64,000 nucleotides of DNA from Oscarella lobularis (GCF_947507565.1 NC_089187.1:2542001-2606000), one strand, 5' to 3'. Positions 9,396 to 23,600 are shown, counted from the first letter of the stretch. Numbers and translations are program-made. The notes: generated by a model not told the origin, from the sequence alone.

Positions 9396-12300
9396 ATGTT
9401 TGCGCTTCTTTTCGAGGACGATGACACTTCGAGTGGTGATAAAGCGTCTCAAAATCGTGCCACAAGTCCTCCTCTACCGCGGGGAAGCTCGAATCTGAGC
9501 GGTTTGGACAATCTGGGAGCGACGTGCTATCTAAACGCTCTCCTACAGACTCTACACTACACGCCCGAGTTCCGAGGCAAGGACAAACGCTCGCGAATAC
9601 CTCAAAAATTCCGCAGCTATAGATTCTATCGATCTAGACAGCCTATTCCGCCTAGAACAGCAGGAACTCGATTCCAAAGCGACACAAGTACGATCGATCT
9701 CATAAAATTTGACGTCAACTGTGATCGTGACGTCATATTTTTTAACTCTCGATTTTTTCATAGGCGAGAAAAATTCCTATTGAACTCCAGCGTCTTTTCT
9801 CGCGTCTTCTTCTGCTCAATCAACGTAGCTGTTCCACTGAATCATTAACAGATAGCTTTGGGTGGACGTCTAAGGAGGTTTGAGTGCGGAAAGTGAGCGT
9901 GTGGCCAATAAGACATTCTTTGTTTCCAGGAGCTTCAACAGCACGATGTTCAAGAATTGAATCGAATTCTTTTCTCTGCTATTGAATCGTCGCTCGTTGG
10001 AACGTCGGGAGAAAAAATCGTCGGCTCGTTGTATCGCGGAAGTCTTGTCAATCAGGTAGTCATGGAAACAAAAATTCATCAAAGTCAATATCTTTTTTTA
10101 GATTACTTGCAACGTATGTGGCAGAGTCAGTGAACGAGAGGTAACGAAAAAAGTAAATAAGATGACGTAGTATTGAGAAAAATATACAGGAAGACTTCAT
10201 GGATCTTCCCATTCCCGTTGGCGCCGCGTCTAGCCTCCAACAGGGCCTTGGTCAACTCTTTATTGACGTTGAGCTCATGGACGGCACGAATCAGTACTAC
10301 TGCGACGGGTGCCGTCGAAAAGTCGATGCAACTAAAGGATGCCGACTCAAGACCGTACCTGATATTCTGGCATTCGCTTTGCTGCGTTTTCAGTATGATT
10401 TCCGCAAGGGAGAACGCTATAAAGTGAGAACTAAGCAGTCGGGTAAAATTGATCAAGATTTTTTTCCTTTCAGGTAGTAAGTAGACACTCCTTTCCTATT
10501 GAATTGGATATGAATCCATATTGTGATGGGGTAAGGAAACAAAAGCTTATACAGTTCTCATTACGTGGATTTTTTATAGGACGAATCTATAGAAAATAAT
10601 GTATATGAGCTCTACTCAGTAGTTGTACATAGGTAAGACGTAAAAAAAAGCGAAAAAGAACAAGACTCCCTATGGATATCTTAGGGGTAGTACTCACGGG
10701 GGTCATTACTTTGCCTATATTCGAGATGTTGATTGTCTTGGCACGTGGACGCACCCGGTTTGATTGGGCCAGCGTTTAGGTTTTGCCTACCTTATGTGGT
10801 TTTATAGGACGATGTTGACGTTGAAGTGGTGACTACGTCACCGTCTGGAAAAGTCGACGTTATTGATTATAATTCACCTATTGATTTGATGAAATCGTTG
10901 GTGGAGCAGCAGGGCGGAGGTCCCGTCAAAATCGATCGTTTGTGCAAGGTAAGGAAAGAAAAAAAGATAGATAGGGATAGGGAGGGAAAAAAAATTAAAC
11001 TTCTCATATAGGCACTTCAAGAACAAACGGGCGTCTCGTGGAACAAGCAATTTAAGAAAATCTACGGACCCGTTCTAAAGGTACAGAGAGAAGAATTCCC
11101 TCGCAGGAGTTCACCTCTAAAAAAGAATTTTTTCCCCCTAGTTTTTCAGACAGACGACCGACGTTTTCGTCGTCGAAGAGAACGGCATGATATCTCTCAA
11201 ACCGGAACTAGAAACGAGCTCAGAAAAACCCGCTAAGAAAGCCGAAGTGGCAGCCTCTCCTCCTCCGCCTCGAGGACAGCGCTGGTTCTCCTTCGACGAC
11301 TCGCGAATTCGTCCCATAACCCTAAAGACAATCGAGTCGGCCTATCAAGGCAAAGAGAGCGCCTACATGTTATTCTACCGAAGAAAGACGTTGAAAAGAC
11401 GAGAGGAAGGTAAGAGGGTAGCGAGAATAGGCGACGCGCATCTCCTTAGCGGTGTGGTCTCATAACTAAAAAGGCCTAGAGGCTGTATCGCAGCAACGAG
11501 GTTTCGCATGTTTATAGTCTCGCCATCCGATGGAGTTCCCCATTACCTTATCAAAGAAGTGACCGAAGCAAACGGGCTTCTTCGCGTTCAAAGGTGAAAA
11601 ACGCCGGCGGGACGGGATCTCGAACCTACGGCTTCTTTCCCTCCTTTTAGAGAACAATACGAGATGACCCTAAATGCTGTGACCCTGCACGTGCATCTGA
11701 GTACGATGTACACGTACGCAAACGACGCATTAATACCCAAACAGGTACGCAATGGAACCCCCTTGAGATACACGCCTAAGAAAACGCGTCCCTTAGGCGA
11801 ATAGCGCTGCCTTTGATCTGACAATCGACAGACGAAAACGCTTAGGAGACCTCAAAGAGGAAATCTCGAAAGTATTAGAGAGAAAAAGTTAGGCAATCAC
11901 GTTGGGTTATTGTTGTTGCGGTTCCGCGCAGCTCGTCGGGCTGGAACGCGCCGATCCGTATCTCCTCCACAAGGCGAAACTCGTGCCCGCGGGCCTGCAC
12001 TTGCACGAGCCTCTCACGCGTGAGAACCACTACATGTATATGTGCGTGGTTGCATTTTCTTTCCCGCAGGGGATGATGACATCTCCATCGATGAATGCGA
12101 TCTTACGACTGGATCTCTATTGTTTGCCTGGGTCGACGGCGTCGATTCTGCCGTTCGATTTGGCTCCCATTGCGAGCCTCTTCTCTTGACAATGCGATAT
12201 GCGACTTTGGGGAAGGATGACGTCGTGAGCGAAACCGAAGTGACGTGCGGGAAAGATCGACCGCTAAGCCACTTCAAAGTGAGAGGAGAATTCAATCAAT

Positions 12301-15201
12301 GTATTACGTAAATCCTGGCAATGAATACGCAGGATTTGGCGAGTCGTTTGACATGCATAGAGCGCGACCATCTGCGCATTACGCACATTCAGCCCGGTAG
12401 GAACGCGCGGAATTTTCCCCCAATGGGCCACGCGATTAAATTGCACGTATTAGCGAAGGGTCGAGTGCCGCCTAAGGCCATAGAGCTCGGAGCGGAGAAG
12501 GTGAGAGAGCGATAAACGCAATTTATTCACCCGCAACTCGTTAGGGGTCTTTTCTTCTCAAGGACGATTTAACCTTGGCTGGGTTGGGCTTAGTTGACGG
12601 AGACAAGGTGACGGTCGAGACGAGATCATCGTCATTAGGGTGGGTGATTGGCGGAAATCGATTGCCTGGAAAAAAAACCTAGGGTCATGGTTTATTTTAG
12701 TGGGGAGAAGAGGAACGGTTTAGGCGGCGGTCTTGCGGCGGCGGAGGCGGCTAGACAAAACCGATTAATGTCGTTTGTCGTAGAAAATCGATGCATCGTA
12801 AGTCGAATCGTCGACGCCGAGTGAAATTAAATATTGGGGGAGCCTTTTTGAGGTTTTGAATGACGGTGAACAGGTGTGGCCAGTAGTGCCAGTGACCATT
12901 GATAGAGAAGAGGTACAGTACACACAAATAAAAAAAAGTTTATAAGAAACCTCGTTTTTTCTAGAGTATTCTCTTTTTGAAATCGTCTATTTTGAATGCT
13001 ATTGGAGACATCGACGAGGGGCTAGACTCTGTGAGACTTAGAATTGATGATGAACACACTGGGCTTGGTCCACCAGGTAAGCCAGGCTCTCCTTATTTGC
13101 TTTTTCTATGGTCGTTTTAGTGCGGGACTATATGAGTGTTGGTGAGCTTGGTTGGAGTCAGGGTCAGCGTCTCGTTATTGAACGAGGGAAGGCTCCTACG
13201 TCGAATGAAGTACGAAAAAAAAATCGGATTTTTTTCAGTCTTAATTATGTTTAGGTTTGTTTGAGCGTTTTGTTGAATATTGGAGGATCGTCGCTAGCGT
13301 CTGAAGACTTTGTACTTGATAGGAGTCTTTGCGTGGGGAAAGTAGGTTTTGAGGCATTTCTAAATGACTTCAACGTAGATTGGAATTTAGTTATTGACCT
13401 TGGCTACCGATCGTTTTAATTTATCTGGTAAGAAAACCTTTTGACGTGGATGTTTCATAGATACATTCCGTAGGCCAAGAGTGGCATCTATGTCGTACGA
13501 ATTGGTGTGGCGAAGAGACGGGCCCCTTAGACGACGAGGTTATGATTAATATTCGTTTTATTTTGCATCTCATGACTGTTTCCTTAGCATAACTCCTTAG
13601 AGGATGAGAAACTAAAAGACGGTGACACTCTACTTCTACGAGAAGGATCTCTACCACCCAAAGTGAGTCCACACTAAAAATTAATCAAACTAGGACTATG
13701 TTCGTTTCTAATCTAAGGGCTATATACGATTGCTTATTTATCTCGACGAAGAATCCGCGTCTACGAGACCCGAATCATCGACTAATCCTCTTCAGTGGAT
13801 CACGGGGAATTTTCAAGGTATGATGAAGTCACTGGCGGAAAATCTCGGCGTCAGTCGTCCTGAAACTGAGACGAAGGGAGAGCCAACGTTATCGTCAGAT
13901 AGTCAAGAGGTTCATGCACGCACATCGTACTAATTTCACTGCGCAAACGATCTCGCTAGACCTGCAATGCTCGATTTATTCCTCTCGGGGATGTCGAGAT
14001 TTCTAAACAGGCGACGCTTTCTGATTTGAAGGCTCATGTGCTGACGCTTCCATTGGTGCGTTCGTCATTTTTGCTCTATGTTTGTTTACCTTGGGGGGTG
14101 TTTTTATTATAGCTTGATAGCCACGTTATCCCCACTCTGAATTTCTTGCGTTTGCGCCAGCTGGATGATGACCAAGAGCTGGGGAGAGTGCTTAGGCGAA
14201 TGGATCAGAGTCTCAGGTAATTTCCTTTAGTAATAGTCTCTATAATAAACGTCAATTTAATTTTTAAAAGCCGTCTGAAAGTCACTTCTTCAACTAAACT
14301 CTGCCTCACAATTCTAAATCGCGAGGAAATTCTCAGGTAGAGTATAAAATGAGAAGCCTCTTTTTCTCGTCAAAGAGAGATAATATACTCACTAAAGAGA
14401 TAAACAGAGAGAGAGAAGGGCTTCGATTCTCTTCTCGCGTTAAGTGTCGTTTTAGTCAGTCGGCGATCGTGTTAACCGTTCGACTAAGACTTCCAGAGAA
14501 ACGAGAATATGGGCCTCCAATTGAGGTACGTTATCTCCACAGATCAAAGGTGAATTTTGATTTTTTTTGATTTTTTTCTTAGGTTATTTTTGATACTTCG
14601 GAGAGTCCGACTCCGACTGCTTTGAGAAAATTTCTCTCCGAGACGCTGGAACTGCCTTTGGATCGTCTCGTCGTCGCCAAACACTTTCCGAATAAATTTG
14701 AGTGGGCCGTCATACGAGCCTCTCCAACGCAAGTAAAATCATACCTATAAATAATGTGTTTTGTAGGAATTTTTTCCTCCAAGGAGACAAAGGTGAAAGG
14801 AAAGAAAAAAGGCGGCCAGGCGAAGAAAAGAATCAATCTCCGTCAATCGCCTTATTTTTTAAAAGACGGCGACGTCATCGGAATTCAGGTGAGAACCTGG
14901 TGGCGATGGCGACGAGTGAGACCACGTGGGTGGCGCTGTTTAGCTCGTCGACGATCGCTCTCGCGACGTCGATTTCTCCACGCCGAGTGACGACGTTGGT
15001 AAGGCGACGCTCCGGGCTCTCGAGGAAGAGAAACGGCAACGGTAAGAACGGCGATTGAGCGCTCTGTTTCTGTTTACGCAAGCAACTGTTTCTAGGAGGA
15101 GGCAGCGGAGTGGGGCGGGGGATGGGACGAATCGTCGCGCTCCGGAAGTCGGGATCAAGATTTTTGTACCGGACTACGGGACGGCGGGAGACCAGAGCTA
15201 A
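9396..15201 (+). CDS. USP40: Ubiquitin carboxyl-terminal hydrolase 40
   Basis: This is an intact member of the USP40 family of cysteine deubiquitinases, with about 30 short exons that I could follow in phase from start to stop. The Cys-box GATCYLN has its catalytic Cys codon at 9525-9527 and the His-box THGGHYFAYIRD has its His at 10704-10706. Family-typical blocks follow: LQQHDVQELNRIL, CDGCRRKV (zinc-binding Cys pair), GKESAYMLFYRR, KLVPAGLHLHEPL, EWHLCRTNWC, GDTLLLREGSLPP, FPNKFEWAVI and the near C-terminal YFLKDGDVIGI plus an acidic DFSTPSDD segment. Intron 1 is a 40-bp GC-AG intron (9577-9616). The start is set by MFALLFED, matching the family N-terminus; an upstream in-frame ATG lies at 9378. 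Two broken copies lie upstream within the CARD/Death cluster. Confidence 0.93.
9577..9616 (+). other. 40-bp GC-AG intron in USP40
   Basis: The exon ends ...TTCCGAG and the intron runs GCAAGG...CCGCAG with no GT dinucleotide at all. Splicing here restores the frame into AIDSIDLDSLF, where the USP40 family continues. The same intron is present with its GC donor in pseudogene copy 1 (near 2275), so it is older than the duplication. Confidence 0.85.
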
Positions 15202-15904
15202 AGGTTAGATAGATGAGGTGGAAACGCGATGGTCCATTTTGGAGCTGGACGAGATTTATTTGCGCGAATCCGAGTAGAGGCTAATTTGAGTTTCCGCGCG
15301 GGGGAGAAAAGAGTAAAGGCGTCAGGAACACACACTTTGATGATTTGGGAAAGGGACTTACACACCTCGCCCAAGTAACGTCAAAACCGGGGATAAATAG
15401 ATAAATAGGTAGCTAGCACCTTTTTTTTGACGTGAGCCTTTTTTTCCCGTCGCGCACGATTTTTATTGTGGGCAGCAGTACGGTGTGGTCGTGCAAGCCC
15501 GTTCCTGTTCTCGTGATGACCCTTATTTGGTTGGTGGGACGCGCCACTATCGCGACTCTCCCACGAATTGTGGCTATTAGGCGTCGTGCACGAACCGTTT
15601 GAGCGTTCGAGAGGATTAGGAAAATCGAGAGTCCCTCTGCACGTTATTGAACGTGCACACCTAAACGACGTTTTAACGAGTTGATTTTTACGCGCGACGA
15701 CGACGTCGTGCGTCTCGCGCACGTGAAACGGATTGTGCTGTTCACGTGAGCCGACTTGTTGCCGTCAGTGTGGGCCGTGAGAAGTCGCCCCTCCACTCCC
15801 ACTCTGGGCCTCACGCACGATCAGAAAAGAGCTTACTTCAGACTTAATATAACCGTCGTTGCTCAACGAGACCACACACTCATCTCATCGACGTTGACGG
15901 CAAC
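15202..15904. other. Intergenic region between USP40 and IGF2BP
   Basis: No gene is supported here. A TATA-like run (TTAATATAA) at about 15843-15851 lies some 55 bp before the IGF2BP start codon and could be its core promoter. The region is otherwise CpG-rich with T-runs near 15420-15445. Reading frames on both strands are low-complexity and lack family similarity. Confidence 0.4.
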
Positions 15905-18900
15905 ATGACGCAAACTCTCTACGTTGGAAATCTCGCGCCCGAGACGAGCGAGGAGGGGCTCGAGCTCCTCTTCGCCAAGTACGGCAACGTCGTCGACATA
16001 ACGATGAAGGGAGCGTACGCTTTCGTCGTCTACGAAACGATCGAAGACGGCGAGCGAGCAATTAGTTGTCTGAACGGTAAAACGGCGGATCACATGGGCC
16101 AAAGCCCGCCACGAAGAAACGTTGTCGTCTCAACTTCAAATATTAAACTCTCTCTTATTTTTTTAGGTCTTGAAACTGGAGATTCGGTTCTGATCGTTCA
16201 GCCGTCCCATCAGCAACGGATGTCCCAGTAAGTGTTGCCCCCTTCGCGATGCGGAACCCCTTCCTATCCCCAGCATCTCCGGCTCGTTTTTTTCTTTCTT
16301 TCTCGCGCCATCGCGTCGATCCAGACCGCGCTGCGGCTAGTCGGAACCGGGCGACTCTTATCGCATTCAATGAGCGCCCAAAGCTTCATTGACCTACTTC
16401 GCGTGTTAATCAGTTTACTTCCTCCCCCGCCTGCTCCTAGCCTAGCTGCCCTCTTGGATCCTTTAGTTTACTAGTGTTTTTTCTCTCTAGGACTAAGAAA
16501 CCGGCGATGGGAAAAGTTCAAGTTGCCTCTGTTCCGTCGCATGTCCAGTGGACGGTGAGTAAGATCCCCGCCTCTCCTTTCCTTCCGCATGTCTCTTTAT
16601 GACTTAAGTGGTGGTTGGTTAAGATTTGAGGGCTGTCTAGAGGACGCTGTTTAGACGCTTATTTTTCATAGCTTGCTGGCGTTAATCGGCCAGACGCGTG
16701 CATTTAGATAGAGACTCAAGATGGAGTCATTTTTTCGAGATCCGGTTTATCTTGTAGGATTTACGCGACGCATTCGGCGCGGCGGGAAACATTCTCCAGA
16801 GTGATTCAATCGAAGGAGGTAAGAGTCTATAAAATAAACCCTTTATAGATTTTTTTTTCCCGGGCTGTAGTAACGCACGCGGGGTGTGAGATGGGTTGGG
16901 CAAGGTTGGGCAAGGTTGGGCATGGGTTGGGGGGCCCCAGCCCCAAGCCATTAGTCGCTCGGCTTTGATTCATTGTTACCTCCCTAGTACTACTACTACC
17001 TTAGGCTATTGCATTGTTTTTTGTTTTCGCTCGCACCCTATACGGCTTTGGGGGCCCCGGCACCAAGCAACCAACCGTTTTTGCACGCAATTTATTTATT
17101 TTTTTAAACAGACGATCCGACGAGCTCGACCCGTACGTGGACGATCGTCTACGAGACAGTCGAACAGGCCGAACAGTAAGTAACGGTAATCGCGTGCGCG
17201 TGGGCGTTGTCCCGTACCCTGGCGGAAGCGTGCCGTATGCATGACTACGGGTTCCCCCGGGGGATCGTGCATGTCAACATCGGAACGTCTTATATGCATT
17301 CGAGACGTCTGAGAAAACGTCCCGTTCGTGTAGGCGCTGTGAGGGGGCCCACGTTCCCGCGCGATACGCGATATGTTATTTTATAATCATGGAAATGATT
17401 AGGGACCATCTTGACGTCTCCTAATCGCTTCGATCAGCCGCTAAGTATTTTTTTCCGTTTGTCGTAGGGCCGTTCGTCAATTCCATGGGACGAATTTTCG
17501 CGACGTCGACGTCGAACTTGAGGTGAGAAACCGAAGCCACTCTCTTGCGTCGTGTTGACTTATCGCGTCTATGCGCGGCTTCCCCTTTTTAAACAAATTT
17601 GCTCGCGCCAGTTCTCGTGTGGCAGCCGGACGCGATCGAACCGATTCCCATGCTATCCGCTTACCCGCCCTCCTTTGATTGATTATTATAAATTGGGGCC
17701 TGACGTCGAGCCGCTAGTCAGTCGATCAGCCAGATAGCCTCCCGTCAACATGTTCTCTATCGAGTCTCCTCTCAACGAGGTCGATTTGATACAGCGAACT
17801 ATCTTTTCTCTATATATCTATGTATGGTCTCATCATAACTTTGGGGTTTCTTTAGGTTAAGTTTGTTGAAGAAATGCGACCGTTGACTCCGCCGAGTCCG
17901 CAGCAACTTCAGATCCCTGGCCATCAGAATCGCGTCGGTCGAACGACGCGCGGCACGCACACTGAATTTCCGCTCAGGTAAAAAAAAAACGAAGGGGGTT
18001 CGGTTCGCTTTTTTTTTCGTGGATGGTGGAGAGGGGGAAGAGATGACTGACTCTTCTTCTTCTGAAACTCTTATTTGTTCTCACGGAGTCGTGAGAACCA
18101 CTCCGCGGAAGCTGGGTTACTATCAGCACCCATACTATTCAAACAAACATGTGGGGTGCTCTCTCTCCCCTCTCTCCGCTCTCCGCACTCTCTCATTAAC
18201 ATTCACCGTCACTGAGGGGCGGGATTGTGACTTCACTCGGGGCGGCGCGCGGAATTGCCCTAAGGCGACGCTTTATAATGATGATGATGCAGGATTCTCG
18301 TTCCGAGCGATATGGTCGGCGCAATCATCGGTCGCGAAGGGAATACGATTCGAATGCTGACTCAGAAAACCAAAGCGAGGTCGGATACGATTATAGAAAG
18401 AAAGGGGGAAGTTTCTCGAATTTTCTTCTTTAGAGTCGACGTGCATCGGAAGGAAAATCCGGGCGCGTTGGAGAAAGCGGTGACGATATTGGGAACGGAG
18501 GACAGCTGTTCGTCCGCGTGTTACGAAATATTGCGTATCATGCAAGACGAATTGATTGCGACGACTGGATACTACGAGAATGGGTACGTACACGTACGTT
18601 ATCTCAATCAAAAATCAATCAGCGAATTTATTAGACTGGATAAAATTCATCCATTGCCTACGGTTCCTTTGAAAATTCTCGCCCACGACGATTTAGTTGG
18701 ACGGCTGATCGGACGTGGCGGCTATTCGCTGAAGAAAATCGCCGCGGAGACGGGCACACGCGTCAATATTTCAAAGTAAGATCGATTCGTTGTAGAGTAT
18801 CGTACGTAATAAGAACGATGGCTTTGTTTCTAAAGGCAAGCGGAACTGACGCCATGGAATATGGAACGAACTGTAACAATAGCGGGTCCCATCGAATTCT

Positions 18901-20199
18901 GCTCGCGCGCCGAACGCGAGATAAGCCGCAGATTGCGTCAATTCTACGAAGACGACATGGCCAAGCTCGTGGTATAATCGCACATACATTATGCACTCCT
19001 TCTCACCCGAACACTACATATGTAATGTAGCATCAAGCCATGCCCACGTTGAACGCCGCTCGCGGTGGAAGAAGCGGATCCTATTCGCCCAACTCGGCCG
19101 CGGTAACGATGAGAAATCAACGTTTGTTCTTCATTATTTATTTTGTTTCCCTGTTCAGTCGATGAGTCCGAGTCCGCCTCAGTATAGTTCCGTTTCGAGC
19201 GCTTCGTCGTCGCCGCTTATTGGCGGTGGAGCCGATATTGACGTTTTTGACGAGTGGCGCGATTTGGAGACGGTCTACGTGTACGTTCCGTCGGTTTTTG
19301 TTAATTCCGTGTTTGGGCCTCATGGCGCCAATTTGCCGAGCATGTGCCAACTGACTAAGGCTGTCATTCACGTACGAAAGAGATATACTGTATCGATAAA
19401 GATTATTTTTTATTTTTTATTTTTTATTTAGATTCAACGCGGTGCCGAAGTCGAACCGCAGCGCACTGTGCAGATAACCGGCACGGCTGAGTCGCAATGG
19501 CGAGTGAGTAAAACATATTAGAAAGTCTATATACTGAATTAATTCCTTCCCCCTATAGGCCCAGCTAATGATCTATAACAAATTGAAGGAAGAAGGCATG
19601 GCTATGGGCGATGATGTGAAACTGACGACAGAAATCACATTGCCTCCTAGTCAGATTAGCGTTCTCAAAGGTCGCGGTGGGGCGATGGTGAGTATTGGAC
19701 CTCCCAATAGAGCGATTATATTTCACACGCCTTTCTCTCTCTATTCAGCTGAGAGAGGTCCAGATGGCTACGGGAGCTCAAGTCGACGTTCCCAGGCTGA
19801 TAAACGAAGCGCGGGAGAGTCCGGTTCGCATGCACGGCACGTTCCAGGCCACCCAGGTACGCGTGTGAGCGCGCGCGCGCGATAGAGACTCTGACTCCCC
19901 GCTGATTCAGCTGACTCGACGTTGATACACGCCCCGCGCGCACAGACCATAAAATAATTCCTATATTTAGCTATGTTTTTATTTTTGTCTAGGCGGCGCA
20001 ACGTCGAATTCGATCTCTTCTCGCCGCTCAAAGTCCCATTCTATCGTCGTCTCTTCTCGTTCCGTCTTTCAAGGGTTTCCATGGCAGCGTCGGTCAACCG
20101 TGGTCGGCGTCCGGGCTCTCTGCCGCTCTGACGTCATCTCTAAATCCGTGGGCGAGCGAGTTTCATTTTCCCGCCGCCGCCTGCGTCGATCTGCACTAA
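15905..20199 (+). CDS. IGF2BP: Insulin-like growth factor 2 mRNA-binding protein (2 RRM + 4 KH)
   Basis: Multi-exon gene for a cytoplasmic mRNA-binding protein that controls localisation, stability and translation of target transcripts. RRM1 starts at residue 4 (LYVGNLAPET, then GAYAFVVYE). RRM2 starts with KVQVASVPSHVQW and continues through DLRDAFGAAG and VEQAEQAVRQFHG. The KH domains follow in order, each with its GXXG loop: KH1 GREG (18285-18400), KH2 GRGG (18650-18777), KH3 GPHG (about 19310-19330) and KH4 GRGG (19670-19687). Two RRMs plus four KH domains is the diagnostic IMP/ZBP1/VICKZ layout. The C-terminal tail after KH4 is short, ending at the TAA at 20197-20199. Intron 4 has a G-rich tandem GGTTGGGCAA run (16890-16935). 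Confidence 0.9.
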
Positions 20200-20674
20200 T
20201 CTCTCTTTTTTTGAATTCCGCATCTAAAATTCAAAACCGGTGTCTACACTTGACACTACAAAACTTCGCATCTTCTTTGTGGCCTTCTATATATATTCAT
20301 CCCAGTTTTTTACCGTCCTAAACACTCAATTTATTGTCTTTCGGCTCAAGTGACTGTTATTTTCATTCTTTCTCTGTCTTTGATTCCTGATAGAGAGTCT
20401 TACGAGTCCTTGCTGGTCAGGGAGTCGTTGTGCGTGATTGTGTGCGTGCATGCGCGCCTGAGGCGTTTGTTTGTGGAGTAAAGAATTTTACATGTAGAGG
20501 AATTTACAGCTGCTTCTTTTTTTTCATTCTCACTTGAAAATACAGACTCTGGTAGTGTTCCTTAATCAGTATATGCTATTACGGGTTTACGCCGCGTGCT
20601 CTACGGCGCATGCGCGACAGTTGAACTCGCAACGGACGATTTTCCTTCGATACCTCGCCGAGAAACGCTTCCCG
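20200..20674. other. Intergenic region before the centrosomal coiled-coil gene
   Basis: This holds the IGF2BP 3' UTR and the upstream region of the next gene on the same strand. It is AT-richer than the flanking exons. No coding signal, RNA gene or clear promoter motif was recognised. ATG codons at 20534 and 20596 open short frames, but the family N-terminus begins at 20675. Confidence 0.35.
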
Positions 20675-23600
20675 ATGGACGAAACGGAACGAAAGAGCAA
20701 AGTCGAAGCCGGCAAAGCTCAGGTAGCACGTCTCCGCACTCCAAACCGATCGCATCGCGACATTGCGCTTCGCCAGCTTCTAAAATTTCGCAAGAAAAAG
20801 GCACGCAAGAAGAAAATCGACACGGGCGAAAGCGAAACGGAGAATTCTTTAAGCGTTCTCACCGCATCGCAAGGACAAAGCGCCAGCGGAGCAACGGGAG
20901 GAGGTCCCGGATCTCAAAGAGGCGAATCTCCCTTACCCTTAGATCCCGACGTAAGTATAGTCGAACTAGCACCATAAGAAGCAGCATGCAGCCCTTAATT
21001 AATAATCGTGTCCTTAGGAAAACGTTTCGGCTGAAGTAAAGGAGATTTTAGCTCAGCACACTCAAGGCCTTGATACATTAGTAAGACTAATAACGTAGAC
21101 GGGTTTAAATAGTTATTGAGGTGTTTTCTTATGAGGAATCGGAGCTGAGTCTCGTCTCCGGTTCTCAACTTTCTCCTCCTCCTCCCCCCAAAGTTGTAGC
21201 CGGTGGTGACGTCACTGACGGTACTTCCGGGTTGGGGAGTTCGGTTGCGTGGCAAAGTCTTCAAATCGAACAACTTCAAGCCGAATTGGATGACCTGAGA
21301 GTCCAGCAAATCGAAATGGTTCGACAAAAAGACGAGGAAATATCCCGGCTACAGAACGAAGTAAAAATAAATAATTAAGATTTTAATTAAGAAATTTTCC
21401 CGCCAAGGTGGATCAGCTGAGACATCAACGCGATTCTGCGCAGACAATGGGTATGGAGTTGTCAAGGAAACGAAGCGAGGAACTCGAAGGTGAACTCCAC
21501 GAAAAGGAAGGCAAAATGCGCGAAATCACAATCAAATTCCAACGTCTCTCGACGGAAAACGAAACACTAGCGCGAGACTCAACAACCCATCAAAACCGTC
21601 TCGAAAATCAAATCACGATAATGGAACGTGAACGCGACGAAGCGCGCGCCGAATCGACGGCCCTACGCGACGCTCTAGAATCGCGCTCCAATGAAAATCG
21701 TCTCCTAGCTGATAAGATAGCGGAACAGAGATCCGATTTGGAGTCGGCATACGCGGACGAAATTCGTCGCGTACGCGACGAGAATGAGTCGATTCGAACG
21801 CAATTTCGCGTCGCTCATGAGGAGGAATTGGAGCGGTTACGGAGTCGTCTTCGCGACGAGAATCCCGTCGCCGCTGTGGAGGAAACGCGCGTGGAAGCGC
21901 TCATGACTCAGCATGCAATAGAAGTCAAGGAATTAATACGGAAACATCAGCGCGAAATGGAGGAGATTGAGTCGACACATGTCGTTCAAATGGAGGAATT
22001 TAAAGCGGCTCTACAAGCGGATGTGAATTTGAAGGTTCAAGGAACTTATGTCCAATGGGAGGAGAATTTGAATGCGGAGCGGCGTGCGCGCGACGACGTC
22101 GTCGCGGCGAATGAACGGCTTGTTGAACGGAATCGCGAGTTGAGTGAATCCGTGCAGAATTTGAGTGGGGATTATGTGGCGATTGCTGAGCGATTGGAGG
22201 CGATGGAGAATGAGTTGGTGGCGGAGAGGAAAGTCGTTGGGGCGAAGGAGGAGGCGATAAAAGCGTTGGAGAAAGAGAGAGCAATTGGCGTGGAGATTGA
22301 GGAGCGAGTGAGCGAGTTGGAAGCCGAATTGAAGCGAGAACGCGAAGAGAAAATCCAAGTGCTTGAAGATTTGGAAAAGATTGACGTACTTCGGAAGGAA
22401 TTGACGGAGATAAGGGACGCAAAGTCAATGACTGAGGAGCGAATGAGCGAGTTGGAGGCTGAATTGATGCGAGAACGCGAAGAGAAGGCGACACTTGAAG
22501 TAGAAGCGAGTGAAGAGTCGGAAAAAGTCAAAATACTGCAGGCAGAGCTTCATATGAAAGAGAATGAGCGAGTGAGCGAGCTGGATGCAAGAGCGGCGAG
22601 TCTCGACGCTGAATTGAAGCGTGAACGCGAAGAGAAGGCGACACTGGAAGTCCAGGTGCGAGAAGAGTCAGAAAAAGTCAAATTATTGGAGACACAGCTT
22701 CAGGTAAAAGAGAATGAGATGGAGGAGAGAGGTAAATTGATTACGGAAGAGCGAGTGAGCGATTTGGAAGCCGCATTGAAGCGTGAACGCGAAGAGAGGG
22801 CCACGCTGGAAGTCCAAGTACAAGAAGAGTCAGAAAAGGTGAAAATATTGGAGACACAACTTCAAATGAAAGAGAGCGATATGGAGGAAAAAGAGAAAGA
22901 GCGAGTGAGCGACTTGGACGCGAGAGCGATGAGCCTGGAAGCCGCATTAAAGCGTGAACGCGAAGAGAAGGCTACGCTGATGCGTGAAGAGTCACAAAAA
23001 GTCAAAGTATTAGAGACAGAGCTTCAAGTGAAAGAGAATGAGATGACCGCGATGGTGGAAAGAGAGAAAGAGCGAGTGAGCGACTTGGACGCGAGAGCGA
23101 TGAGCCTCGAAGCCGCATTGAAGCGTGAACGCGAAGAGAAGACTACGTTGGAAGTCCAGGTGCGAGAAGAGTCAGAAAAAGTCAAAGTATTAGAGACGCA
23201 GCTTCAAATAAAAGAGAACGATGTGACGGAGATGGAGGAAAGAGTTCGCGAAGAGACGAAACTGAAGTTGAGTGCCGAGGAAAAAGTCAAAGTCTTGGAG
23301 ACGGAAGCGGAGTTAAAAAAACGAAACGAATCGTCGAAAAAAATCCCGCGTTTCGAGATGGAAACGAAAGCGGAAATAATCCAAGTCAAAACGGAAACGA
23401 TGACGCAACTAGAAACGAAAATAATCCGTCTCGAAACAGAGCTACGCGAAGAAAAAGCAAAAAATCATAAATTTCTCGAAGAATCCACGATCGAATCCGA
23501 CGGCGCCGGATCGGCGACGGCACTCCGCGTCGAAATCGACTCCCTCCACGATCGCCTCGACGAACTCCGTCGCGAAAACGACGCTCTGACGCGACGCGAC

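Noticed and set aside
11613-11632. Minus-strand GGTTCGAGATCCC resembling a tRNA T-arm or SINE B-box
   Set aside because: It lies in an intron of USP40 beside an exon, the loop has an extra base, and no A-box or cloverleaf can be formed upstream.
15381-15722. Minus-strand 113-codon frame between USP40 and IGF2BP
   Set aside because: Basic low-complexity sequence, no recognised domain, no splice partner.
22000-22531. Long minus-strand reading frames opposite the coiled-coil gene (Ser/Pro/Arg-rich), and similar ones at 25361-25930 and 29521-29976
   Set aside because: They mirror the biased Glu/Arg codons of the plus-strand exon, have no domain similarity and lack splice context; shadow frames.
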